A stretch of DNA of 13,984 nucleotides, taken from positions 1-13,984 of the forward strand of contig CAYHHK010000105.1 of the NCBI GenBank assembly GCA_964356415.1. The letters run 5' to 3'. The position numbers and the translations under genes were made by a program. This DNA comes from JAPLDB01 sp964356415 (GTDB taxonomy: Bacteria; Bacteroidota; Bacteroidia; AKYH767-A; 2013-40CM-41-45). The notes under the pieces are model-generated. The model was not told the DNA's origin, made no database searches, and saw nothing but the letters and a program-made list of their open reading frames with translations. Below are positions 1 through 5,797 of the stretch, one piece after another (the first letter of the stretch is position 1; every line of letters begins with the position of its first letter).

Positions 1-2
1 TT

Positions 3-122
3 CATCTTTTTTCACTTCCTGAAGAGAAGGCATTCGGTCTTGACACCAGTTCCGTAACCATTGAAAAAGTTCCGCTCGTTGTAAAACCGGCGGGGAGGAT
101 TAATATGAAAAGGATTAAATAA
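3..122 (+). CDS. 3' end of an unidentified protein (5' end outside the window)
   Basis: Only the last 39 codons are visible, open from the left edge in frame 3 and ending at TAA 120-122. The tail ends in VVKPAGRINMKRIK, a basic C-terminus with no signal or membrane segment that I can see. The other two plus frames hit stops early (TGA in frame 2, TAA in frame 1), which supports this frame. The stop lies only 19 bases before the porin start with no promoter-like sequence between, so the two are probably co-transcribed. I do not recognise the family from so short a piece. The ending does not look like a T9SS sorting domain. Confidence 0.55.
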   Translation, partial: HLFSLPEEKAFGLDTSSVTIEKVPLVVKPAGRINMKRIK

Positions 123-141
123 TAATTTCATTCGTGATTCA

Positions 142-1494
142 ATGAATAAGACATCAGCTTTTTTACTGTTACCGTTTATTTGTTTTGTATTTCATTCACG
201 GGCTCAGCAAAAGGGTGAGCCATTCGAGGGAATTGACCAGTCATGGCATAATGGAAGTGACAGGAGGGATTCTTCTGTATTCAAAAACATGAAATATTAT
301 TCACCCGCCATTTTGATGGATGTGAACTATACCCATTCTTTCAACAATCCAAATGACAATACTGTAGTTGGCTCTACTGCGCTTGCAAGGAATAATGAAG
401 TGCAGCTCTCTGCTTTGCATTTCGGGGGTGACCTGAATTATGGAAATGCCCGTGCGCGTTTTATGACACAGTTCGGTACTCGATCTGTTGTCGTGCCGCG
501 CAATGACTATAGTCCTTACCGCGGGCAATACCAACTCGCCAATGTTTATCGATATCTCAGTGAAGCTTACATAGGATACCACATTGACAAGTGGTATGGA
601 ATCAATATTGATGCGGGAATGTTTATGTCCTACCTCGGGCTAAATTCGTATTACCAGCCTGAGAATTGGGAGTACCAGGCTTCTTTCACTTCAGACAATA
701 CGCCATGGTTTTTTAACGGTCTGAGGATACAGGTACATCCTTCAGCGCACCTGAAGATAGAACCCTGGATTATCAATGGATGGCAGAGCTACGGACGTTT
801 CAATGCAATGCCAGGCGTTGGAGCAAATATTACATGGATGCCGAACAGCAATTTGAAATTGCTCACAAATAATTATTTTGGAACTGATGCAGCAGGAATC
901 CCCGGAAGAAAAAGGTTCCATTCAGATAACAGTTTATTGGTGCGTTATTTTGAAAACTCCGGATCCAAAGGGATCTCGCGCATGGCATTTTCTCTGACGG
1001 CTGATATTGGTTTTGAACAGGGTGGCGGAGTCAATGGATTTAGTGACAACGATTCAACCAGGCCGGCACAATATTTTGAAAGTATCATGTTTTATAACCG
1101 CATGTGGATTGGAAAAAAAATTGCCTGGACATTTGGCGGTGGCTGGATGAAGAACCCGGGTCGTTACCTGGTCCTTTATCCTACAGGCCAGGCAAGCCCG
1201 CTGCCGAATCCAAACAATCCGACACAATCAGAAGGAGCATTCCCTTTCTCTGCCAATCCGGGTGATCAGTTTGAAGGTTGGGACTGTTCAAGCAATCTCG
1301 ACTTTATGCCCAACCAGAGTTTGACTTTCAGGGTGGAGTTTGTTCACCGTGAATCAAGTGTCGCCTATTTTGCAGGCAAGGGAGGGGTTACGTCTCAAAC
1401 GGGTTATTCAACTGCGACCCTGGATCCCGACTGGAGACCTGACCTGGTGAAATCTGAAAACAGGATTCTTTTTGCATTGCTGTTCAGGTTATAA
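142..1494 (+). CDS. Outer-membrane beta-barrel porin, OmpL-like (Bbp2-type)
   Basis: A 450-residue predicted outer-membrane porin. Residues 1-21 form a signal peptide (Lys3, a hydrophobic stretch, then HSRA, with cleavage before Gln22-Gln23). The mature part is rich in alternating aromatic and polar residues expected of transmembrane beta strands, and it ends in a hydrophobic strand finishing in Phe-Arg-Leu. The middle (roughly residues 155-200) has the pattern of a strand carrying GMFMSYLGLNS, an asparagine/tryptophan-rich turn, and then a TPWFFNGLRI segment. This resembles the putative beta-barrel porin-2 (OmpL-like) family common in Bacteroidota. Such proteins are thought to let small solutes across the outer membrane; the solute cannot be told from sequence. 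The ATG at 142 places the signal peptide at the N-terminus. The gene follows another by 19 bases, so it is probably the downstream member of an operon. Family assignment is by pattern recognition only. Confidence 0.8.
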   Translation: MNKTSAFLLLPFICFVFHSRAQQKGEPFEGIDQSWHNGSDRRDSSVFKNMKYYSPAILMDVNYTHSFNNPNDNTVVGSTALARNNEVQLSALHFGGDLNYGNARARFMTQFGTRSVVVPRNDYSPYRGQYQLANVYRYLSEAYIGYHIDKWYGINIDAGMFMSYLGLNSYYQPENWEYQASFTSDNTPWFFNGLRIQVHPSAHLKIEPWIINGWQSYGRFNAMPGVGANITWMPNSNLKLLTNNYFGTDAAGIPGRKRFHSDNSLLVRYFENSGSKGISRMAFSLTADIGFEQGGGVNGFSDNDSTRPAQYFESIMFYNRMWIGKKIAWTFGGGWMKNPGRYLVLYPTGQASPLPNPNNPTQSEGAFPFSANPGDQFEGWDCSSNLDFMPNQSLTFRVEFVHRESSVAYFAGKGGVTSQTGYSTATLDPDWRPDLVKSENRILFALLFRL

Positions 1495-1585
1495 TTCTAT
1501 AAACCTACCGAAAAAAAACAGATGCCTGACATTTTTCGTTTTTAATTTCCATCTTTACCCATGAACAGCCCTTCTGAATTCCCTT

Positions 1586-2200
1586 ATGATTCTACAACGT
1601 TTGAGAAAACCGTTCAGGTTTCTTTTCCTGATTTTGCTCTCCTGTATTTTAATTATTGCAGGGTGTAATCTTTATGTGAACACTTTTTCCGGAAATTACC
1701 TGTATGATGATACTGCATCAATCCCACACAATAAATGCGGGTTGATCCTTGGTACCAGCAAATACCTTATTGGCGGTGGAAGTAATCAATACTTCGACAA
1801 CCGGATACGTGCAGCGGCTAAACTTTTTCATTCAGGAATTATTGAGAAAGTGATCTGCAGCGGTGACAACATGAGTGATAAATACTACAACGAACCCGGG
1901 AACATGAACAAGGCATTACAACAACTGGGAGTTCCTGATTCAGCCATCCTGTCAGACAGGGAAGGTTTGAGTACAAAACAATCGGTTCAAAATTTCATAA
2001 AGAATTATGACATCAATTCCGTCACCATCATCACTCAGAAATTTCATAACCAGCGCGCTGTTTTTATTGCCAGGAAATCGGGACTGGATGCAGTTGGTTT
2101 TAATGCGGAAGACGTTAGCTTTTTTGTGGATCCTTTCACGCATATCAGGGAGTGGTTTGCGAAGGTGAAAGCAATAGGGATCTATTTGTTCGGCATTTGA
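1586..2200 (+). CDS. SanA/YdcF-type DUF218 envelope protein, possibly a lipoprotein
   Basis: A 204-residue protein of the DUF218 (SanA/ElyC/YdcF) family. Residues 1-11 are basic, 12-26 form one hydrophobic segment, and the rest is the soluble domain. Recognisable SanA blocks are GLILGTSKY near residue 52, a FDNRI-AAAKLFHSG stretch, ICSGDN near 91, YNEP-NM near 100, a GLSTKQSV segment corresponding to the usual GxRTxDS region, and TIITQKFHNQRAVFIA near 150. SanA in enterobacteria is an inner-membrane-anchored protein linked to the envelope permeability barrier against vancomycin at high temperature; the biochemical activity of the family is poorly defined. Here the hydrophobic segment ends in Ile-Ala-Gly-Cys27, a good lipobox, so the protein may be a lipoprotein instead. 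ATG 1586 is chosen because it opens directly on the basic/hydrophobic anchor; the ATG at 1561 is out of frame. Confidence 0.85.
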   Translation: MILQRLRKPFRFLFLILLSCILIIAGCNLYVNTFSGNYLYDDTASIPHNKCGLILGTSKYLIGGGSNQYFDNRIRAAAKLFHSGIIEKVICSGDNMSDKYYNEPGNMNKALQQLGVPDSAILSDREGLSTKQSVQNFIKNYDINSVTIITQKFHNQRAVFIARKSGLDAVGFNAEDVSFFVDPFTHIREWFAKVKAIGIYLFGI

Positions 2201-2212
2201 GAATAGAGAACA

Positions 2213-2289
2213 AAGTACTTAGTATTAAGTATTAAGATAACAGCCTGTAGGGATTTTGCTTAGTACTACCTACTTAATACTCATTACTT
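2213..2289. repeat. Inverted repeat made of heptanucleotide units, possible weak terminator
   Basis: The left arm 2213-2231 and right arm 2271-2289 are reverse complements at 17 of 19 positions, with a 39-base loop. Each arm lies in a period-7 run. On the left the units are AGTACTT, AGTATTA, AGTATTA, AGATAAC (2214-2241). On the right they are TAGTACT, ACCTACT, TAATACT, CATTACT (2261-2288). Six T's follow at 2288-2293, so the RNA could fold into an AT-rich hairpin plus U tract behind the SanA-like gene. The stem is weak, so termination is only a possibility. Confidence 0.6.
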
Positions 2290-2367
2290 TTTTCTTATTG
2301 GTACTCAACCATTCCAAACATAGTTATTCCGCTCTTTCATATTTTGACTATATTAAAGCAATTAAAT

Positions 2368-2910
2368 ATGATTGCATTACAGTCAATGGAAAGGAAGGAG
2401 TATTGTTTAAAAATTGCCGAAAAGGTTTTCCCGGAGCTGAAGGCAGGGAGATTTTTTGCAACGGTGAATGGCATAGAACATTATTTTTCGGGGTTGAATC
2501 ATGTGGAAGTGAAAAGCAGTTACAGGTCTTTTTATGATGAGTATGATTTTGCATTCAGCGTTCATTGTACTTTTTCTTTATGCGACAGAAGGACCGATGC
2601 ACGTTGGATACGGCAGGAGGGGAGCGAACATTTTTATTCCACGCCGGTGTTGTTTGTGGTGGAGCGAACCGATTTTAATTATTTACCGGAGCAGGCAGTA
2701 AGCAGGATGATAAGACATTATCGCGCCAATGCGCTTGTACTTGGTTCGTATGCTCATCCTGAATTTTCATGGGAGCAGTTGGCTGATCAAATGAGAAGGA
2801 ATGGAATTCATCTTATTCTTCAGAGAGAATTGGTGGCCGATTGCGCTCCCGGGGTATCAGGTTTTATTCACCTCCCACTTACAAAACCAAAAGAAGTTTC
2901 CTGCGTTTAG
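2368..2910 (+). CDS. Unrecognised 180-residue protein
   Basis: An open frame of 180 codons from the ATG at 2368; an in-frame ATG at 2386 would give 174 residues and opens on MERKEYCLKIAEKVFPEL, an equally plausible start. I do not recognise a family. There is no signal peptide and no membrane segment. The sequence is aromatic and charged (FATVNGIEHYFSGLNHVEV, then RSFYDEYDFAF) and reads like an alpha/beta cytoplasmic protein. It has five cysteines in the 180-residue form (in CLKIA, VHCTFSLC, DCAPG and the terminal SCV), without a metal-binding spacing. The last part contains a helix-like segment, EQAVSRMIRHYRANALV. The length without stops and the protein-like composition support a real gene. 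Overlapping open frames on both strands have poor composition and are shadows. Confidence 0.6.
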   Translation: MIALQSMERKEYCLKIAEKVFPELKAGRFFATVNGIEHYFSGLNHVEVKSSYRSFYDEYDFAFSVHCTFSLCDRRTDARWIRQEGSEHFYSTPVLFVVERTDFNYLPEQAVSRMIRHYRANALVLGSYAHPEFSWEQLADQMRRNGIHLILQRELVADCAPGVSGFIHLPLTKPKEVSCV

Positions 2911-2920
2911 CAATTATTAT

Positions 2921-3105
2921 TTCCCGGTATCAATTCATCTTTCGGTGGTACGTCTGTTTGAAAATAAGGAATCAATTTCCTTTTATGGTTTGGGTTTCTT
3001 CGTGCCTTCGTGCCTTGGTGGCAATAAATTAGAATCTGCCACGAAGGCACTAAGACACTAAGTTCAGAATGCATATTCAATCCGGGTAACTATTCATCTT
3101 TCGGT
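2921..3105 (+). repeat. 26-bp direct repeat pair flanking a hairpin element
   Basis: The 26 bases at 2921-2946 recur at 3080-3105 in the same orientation, matching at 22 of 26 positions. The last 14 (ATTCATCTTTCGGT) are identical. The copies are 159 bases apart and bracket the inverted repeat at 2999-3061. This could be a duplication scar or the ends of a small element. The right copy merges into the putative promoter of the GNAT gene. Confidence 0.6.
2999..3061. repeat. Inverted repeat of degenerate 8-base units (hairpin element)
   Basis: The left arm 2999-3023 and right arm 3037-3061 are reverse complements at 21 of 25 positions, separated by a 13-base loop. Each arm is built from period-8 units: on the left CTTCGTGC, CTTCGTGC, CTTGGTGG; read on the opposite strand of the right arm CTTAGTGT, CTTAGTGC, CTTCGTGG. 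The G/C-rich stem differs from the AT-rich surroundings. Similar sequences are, from memory, frequent between genes in various bacteria, which suggests a dispersed intergenic repeat. There is no T run directly after either arm, so a terminator role is not favoured. Confidence 0.7.
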
Positions 3106-3130
3106 TTACTTGTAAGTTCAAGTATGTTTG
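3099..3130 (+). promoter_or_regulatory. Possible Bacteroidota promoter for the GNAT gene
   Basis: TATGTTTG at 3123-3130 fits the Bacteroidota -7 consensus TAnnTTTG exactly. The best -33 candidate, TTTC at 3099-3102, matches three of four bases of TTTG with a 20-base spacer. Transcription would begin near 3135-3140, about 25 bases before the ATG at 3161. The imperfect -33 box lowers confidence. Confidence 0.4.
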
Positions 3131-3160
3131 GTTTGTTTTGCCGGGAATTTAATTGCCCTC

Positions 3161-3676
3161 ATGCTGAATAATTTTTCATTTAAGGTTTTGAATAAAGAGG
3201 AAACAGCCCATTCCAGGGATGAATTGAGAGACCTTGCTCTTCAGGCCTATGGTTCCCATTCCGCTGTACTCACACCTGCCGGTGCGGAAATGTTGCTCTT
3301 TAACCTGGGGAAAGATGAGACCTGGGATGTTCTCTTTGGAAACTCACAATGTTTTATATGTATATGTGAAAATAAAATTGTTGGCATGGCATTCATCATT
3401 CTTTCCGGAAATCCCTGGCGTTTTTTTGAAAAGGAATGGTCTTATTTAAGAATGGTAGGCGTGATGCCCGGATTCGAAGGCAAAGGCATTGGGAAAAAAC
3501 TCACGCTAATGTGTATTGATTATGCCAGGGAACACAATGAGAAAATTATTGCATTGCATACATCTGAATTCATGCATGCTGCGAGGTACATCTATGAAGG
3601 ACTTGGATTCACAATACATAAAGAAATTGAACCTCAGTGGGGGAAGAGGTATTGGGTGTATACTTTAGCCTTATAA
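3161..3676 (+). CDS. GNAT-family N-acetyltransferase
   Basis: A 171-residue protein with the acetyl-CoA-binding motif A of the GNAT superfamily: residues 97-114, RMVGVMPGFEGKGIGKKL, where the pyrophosphate-binding loop is E106-G-K-G109-I-G111. The usual first Gln/Arg of that loop is Glu here. The preceding strand is NKIVGMAFIIL (71-81), and the family's C-terminal block is AARYIYEGLGF (140-150). Such enzymes move an acetyl group from acetyl-CoA to an amine; the substrate cannot be predicted. It is most likely a cytoplasmic enzyme, as no signal peptide is seen. The frame is open upstream to a TTG at 3128, but ATG 3161 is preferred because the domain begins just after it and a promoter-like -7 box lies across 3123-3130. 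The gene converges on the propeller gene at 3781-5259. Confidence 0.85.
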   Translation: MLNNFSFKVLNKEETAHSRDELRDLALQAYGSHSAVLTPAGAEMLLFNLGKDETWDVLFGNSQCFICICENKIVGMAFIILSGNPWRFFEKEWSYLRMVGVMPGFEGKGIGKKLTLMCIDYAREHNEKIIALHTSEFMHAARYIYEGLGFTIHKEIEPQWGKRYWVYTLAL

Positions 3677-3694
3677 TGATTTATTTTCTGTGTT

Positions 3695-3782
3695 TTATTC
3701 CTTAATAAACTTTGCAGTTGCAAGGCCTTCGTCTGTTGTAGCCTGAAGAAAGTAGAGGCCGCGTGGGAGGGTAGAGACGTCT
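3695..3782 (-). pseudogene. Out-of-frame remainder of the T9SS sorting domain of the 3781-5259 gene
   Basis: Just past the stop of the propeller gene, a different minus frame encodes the normal end of a type A T9SS sorting domain: LDVSTLPRGLYFLQATTD, then EGLATAKFIKE, then TAA at 3697-3695. It lines up with the ends of the other cargoes here, for example LDISELAAGIYFITLES ending KKFIKQ in the 9859-11298 gene. It has no start of its own and continues the same domain whose first half is residues 437-476 of the propeller protein. The heptamer run at 3784-3811 sits exactly at the break. Confidence 0.85.
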
Positions 3783-5259
3783 AAGACAGTAGGCAGTAAG
3801 CAGTAGGCAAGGGAACAGCCAATTCCTCTGCTCCGAGCATATTATAAACATGAATATTCTTAATTACGGAAGTTGAAGTGACTGTAATAAATTGTCTGCC
3901 TATTGTAGGCGTTACTATTAAGCCAAGTGATAATTCTGGTTTAGAAATATTATCAATCATACACAAGGTTTGTTCAGTGCCTCCATTTTGAGTAAAATGA
4001 GATGAGGTGGTGATTACAGGGTTATAAGGATATATTACTGATGGGGTAAAATTTGAAACCTGGAAATTTGGACTTCCTTGAACAAAAGCTGCCGGGTCTT
4101 CATAACAACCGCTATTTCCATTCCGATCAGTTTTGACCAAATAGATTTCATAATAAGGTGAAAAACTATCTCTCGTATTCGAAGAAACAATAAAACCACT
4201 GTCTTGCGTTATTTGAACGCATGGAAAATCCCAAGTCAGAGATGGACAATCTTCTCCGGGGCCACCATATGTTTTTGTCCAAATTGTATCTCCGGAATTA
4301 TCTGTTCTGATCAAAAACAAATCTTCATTACCTGCTCCAAAACTTGTAGTAGATCCGCAAATAATAAATCCGCCATCTGCCGGAATCTCTACTGAGTAAG
4401 CATTATCGTCTCCTGGCCCACCATAAGTTTTATTCCAGCTAACATTTCCATTGCTATCAGCTTTTAATAGGTATGCATCACTGTTACCTGCTCCCGAACT
4501 GGTTGTTTTGCCTGCTATAATATACCCGCTGTCAGGTGTTTGAATTATTGAATAACCCTCATCAACTCCTGCTAAGCCATATGTTTTTGCCCATAACACA
4601 CTCCCTAATAAGTTGATTTTCATTAAGTAAAGCTCAAAATCTCCTGCGCCAAAATTTTTTGTCCTACCTGTAACAATAAAATCTCTAGCCAATGTTTGTT
4701 TGACACTAAAAGCATCTTCGAAATTTATTGCGTCAAATATTTTTGTCCAGAGTGTATCCCCATTACTATCAGATCTGATTATAATAGAGGAGTTTCCGGA
4801 GTGCGATCCACAAATAATAAAGCCACTGTCCGAAGTCGGAGCTATTGAATAAGCGAATTGAGCTCCAATACTTTCATAAGTTTTATCCCAAATAAAATTA
4901 CCCAAGGAATCAATTTTAATCAGGTGGATATCAGGATCACCGGCAGTCTCAATATTTGCAAGTACAATAAAACCGCTGTCATGGGTTTGAATGATGGAAC
5001 CGCCCCAATCGTTATCAGCACCTCCAAAATAATTTGACCAAATTAAATTTCCAAGGCTATTTGTTCTGATCAAGTAAACTTCATTGTTGTTGAATGTAAC
5101 AGTTCGCCCTAAAATAATAAACCCATTGTCATTGGTTACAAGAATCTGCCTGCTTATAGCGCCATACATATTTTCATAGGTTTTCTGGAACATTACCTGA
5201 CCACAACAAACCATGGAATTAATAAAAAAAAGGAAAACAAAAACAGATTTTCTCTTCAT
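3781..5259 (-). CDS. Secreted seven-repeat beta-propeller protein with interrupted T9SS sorting domain
   Basis: A 492-residue protein predicted to be exported. Residues 1-20 form a signal peptide (KRK, then a phenylalanine-rich core, then SMVCCG). Residues 21 to about 385 contain seven repeats of roughly 45-60 residues of the type W-x-KTYGG-x-DD-x-x-YSI, then DSGFIIxGxT, then D-x-YLIKTDSxGN, which should fold as a seven-bladed propeller. The end (437-476, containing IHVYNMLGAE) is the first half of a T9SS type A sorting domain, lacking the usual PNP motif. The frame then runs into a heptamer repeat and ends PLPTAYCLLS at TAG 3783-3781, while the second half of the domain follows in another frame. 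T9SS cargoes need this domain for passage across the outer membrane and attachment, so this form may stay in the periplasm. Ligand or role unknown. A promoter lies directly at the start. Confidence 0.85.
   Translation of the reverse strand: MKRKSVFVFLFFINSMVCCGQVMFQKTYENMYGAISRQILVTNDNGFIILGRTVTFNNNEVYLIRTNSLGNLIWSNYFGGADNDWGGSIIQTHDSGFIVLANIETAGDPDIHLIKIDSLGNFIWDKTYESIGAQFAYSIAPTSDSGFIICGSHSGNSSIIIRSDSNGDTLWTKIFDAINFEDAFSVKQTLARDFIVTGRTKNFGAGDFELYLMKINLLGSVLWAKTYGLAGVDEGYSIIQTPDSGYIIAGKTTSSGAGNSDAYLLKADSNGNVSWNKTYGGPGDDNAYSVEIPADGGFIICGSTTSFGAGNEDLFLIRTDNSGDTIWTKTYGGPGEDCPSLTWDFPCVQITQDSGFIVSSNTRDSFSPYYEIYLVKTDRNGNSGCYEDPAAFVQGSPNFQVSNFTPSVIYPYNPVITTSSHFTQNGGTEQTLCMIDNISKPELSLGLIVTPTIGRQFITVTSTSVIKNIHVYNMLGAEELAVPLPTAYCLLS
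3784..3811. repeat. Heptanucleotide tandem repeat inside a coding region
   Basis: On the plus strand the units are AGACAGT, AGGCAGT, AAGCAGT and a partial AGGCAAG; on the coding (minus) strand they read CCTACTG, CTTACTG, CCTACTG. In frame, three units encode seven residues (LPTAYCL). Seven is not a multiple of three, so each gain or loss of a unit changes the frame. One extra unit, or two fewer, joins the upstream frame to the intact sorting-domain tail with no intervening stop. Confidence 0.85.
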
Positions 5260-5263
5260 CTTA

Positions 5264-5293
5264 CAAACCTAACGCTTATTCTTAATTACCAAA
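5264..5293 (-). promoter_or_regulatory. Bacteroidota promoter giving a near-leaderless mRNA for the propeller gene
   Basis: On the minus strand TTTG at 5293-5290 and TAGGTTTG at 5271-5264 match the -33 and TAnnTTTG -7 boxes exactly, with an 18-base spacer. Only four bases (TAAG) separate the -7 box from the ATG at 5259, so transcription would begin at or within a few bases of the start codon. The signal peptide begins at that ATG, which argues against a later start. Confidence 0.65.
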
Positions 5294-5359
5294 GCTGAAT
5301 TGTGATCAATGAATCAATTACATGGGTGAAAAAACAACTAATAAAAATTAATTCCGATC

Positions 5360-5394
5360 TTCTAACTTCTAACTTGCGACTGCTAGCTTTTAAC
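5360..5394. repeat. Degenerate heptanucleotide array
   Basis: Five successive 7-base units: TTCTAAC, TTCTAAC, TTGCGAC, TGCTAGC, TTTTAAC. The first two are identical and the rest drift. It lies in the 301-base gene-free stretch 5260-5560, which otherwise holds the propeller-gene promoter, a 25-bp tandem duplication and a terminator. The unit differs in sequence from the heptamers at 2214-2288 and 3784-3811 but shares their period. Confidence 0.6.
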
Positions 5395-5435
5395 TTACCC
5401 CATCATCGCCAATCGCTTTACCCGGAAATTCGCAA

Positions 5436-5485
5436 TTTGTACATTCGTAAAAATCAGTACTTAGTACATTCGTATATATTAGTAC
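5436..5485. repeat. 25-bp tandem duplication
   Basis: Two adjacent 25-base copies, 5436-5460 and 5461-5485, match at 21 of 25 positions. Each contains GTACATTCGTA and ends in AGTAC. A third partial start, TTGGTAC, follows at 5486-5492. The copies lie just downstream of the histone-like gene's terminator on the minus strand. The repeated GTAC steps give several small palindromes; no function is evident. Confidence 0.65.
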
Positions 5486-5494
5486 TTGGTACCC

Positions 5495-5533
5495 AAATAA
5501 AAGTCCCACCCTGATTTATCATCAGAGCAGGAC
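5495..5533 (-). terminator. Rho-independent terminator of the spt/histone-like unit
   Basis: In minus-strand RNA, bases 5533-5521 pair with 5515-5503 over 13 uninterrupted pairs (three are G-U), around the five-base loop GATAA at 5520-5516. The tract TTTTATTT follows at 5502-5495. The three G-U pairs become C-A mismatches in plus-strand RNA, so the hairpin is specific to the minus direction, matching the gene that ends 28 bases upstream at 5561. Confidence 0.8.
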
Positions 5534-5560
5534 AATTTTATTACTAAGAATATTCGTTAG

Positions 5561-5749
5561 TTACGCTGCGCCAGCTTCACCCTTTTTCGCGGCCTGTACG
5601 GCGTCACGCATTTCCTGACAGGCACGTTTGATGTCCTGAAGTCCTTTGCGCACACGGGTGCCGGCAGCATTGTTTCCTTTGTCACCGAACTTGATCACAT
5701 CTTCTTCCAGTGCAGTTACCAGTTGTTTGATTTTTTCGTACTCTTTCAT
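5561..5749 (-). CDS. Small Hc1-type histone H1-like protein
   Basis: A 62-residue protein that matches the short histone H1-like (Hc1 family) proteins found across Bacteroidota. Recognisable parts are the helix MKEYEKIKQLVTALEEDV, the central DKGNNAAGTRVRKGLQDIKR and a short Ala/Lys tail. Chlamydial Hc1 condenses DNA using a long lysine/alanine-rich tail. This protein has hardly any tail and, by my count, 13 Lys/Arg against 10 Asp/Glu, so it is only mildly basic. DNA binding is therefore inferred from the family name rather than from composition. The core could form a helical hairpin and may dimerise. The gene follows the serine palmitoyltransferase gene by 48 bases on the same strand and ends just before a strong terminator, so it is probably the last gene of that operon. 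No strong promoter was found in the 48-base gap. Confidence 0.8.
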   Translation of the reverse strand: MKEYEKIKQLVTALEEDVIKFGDKGNNAAGTRVRKGLQDIKRACQEMRDAVQAAKKGEAGAA

Positions 5750-5797
5750 GTAATTGAAATTTAATTGTTAATGATTAATAAAGGCTAGTTATGTATT

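Noticed and set aside
1486..1506. Small hairpin across the porin stop codon (AGGTTATA / TATAAACCT with one bulge)
   Set aside because: AT-rich, eight pairs with a bulge and no T run after it; not convincing as a terminator.
2213..2289. Reading the repeat arrays as a CRISPR array
   Set aside because: Units are 7-8 bases and directly adjacent, without spacers of uniform length; no cas genes are present.
2256..2537. Plus-strand 93-codon frame with a hydrophobic start resembling a signal peptide
   Set aside because: Its start lies in the AT-rich heptamer region and the rest overlaps the 2368-2910 gene in another frame, with less protein-like composition.
2801..3061. Plus-strand frames of 63 and 86 codons in 2801-3061
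   Set aside because: They translate the octamer hairpin and overlap the 2368-2910 gene in other frames; low-complexity by-products of the repeat.
5302..5514. Plus-strand 70-codon frame
   Set aside because: It is made of the heptamer array, the 25-bp duplication and part of the terminator; no protein-like composition.
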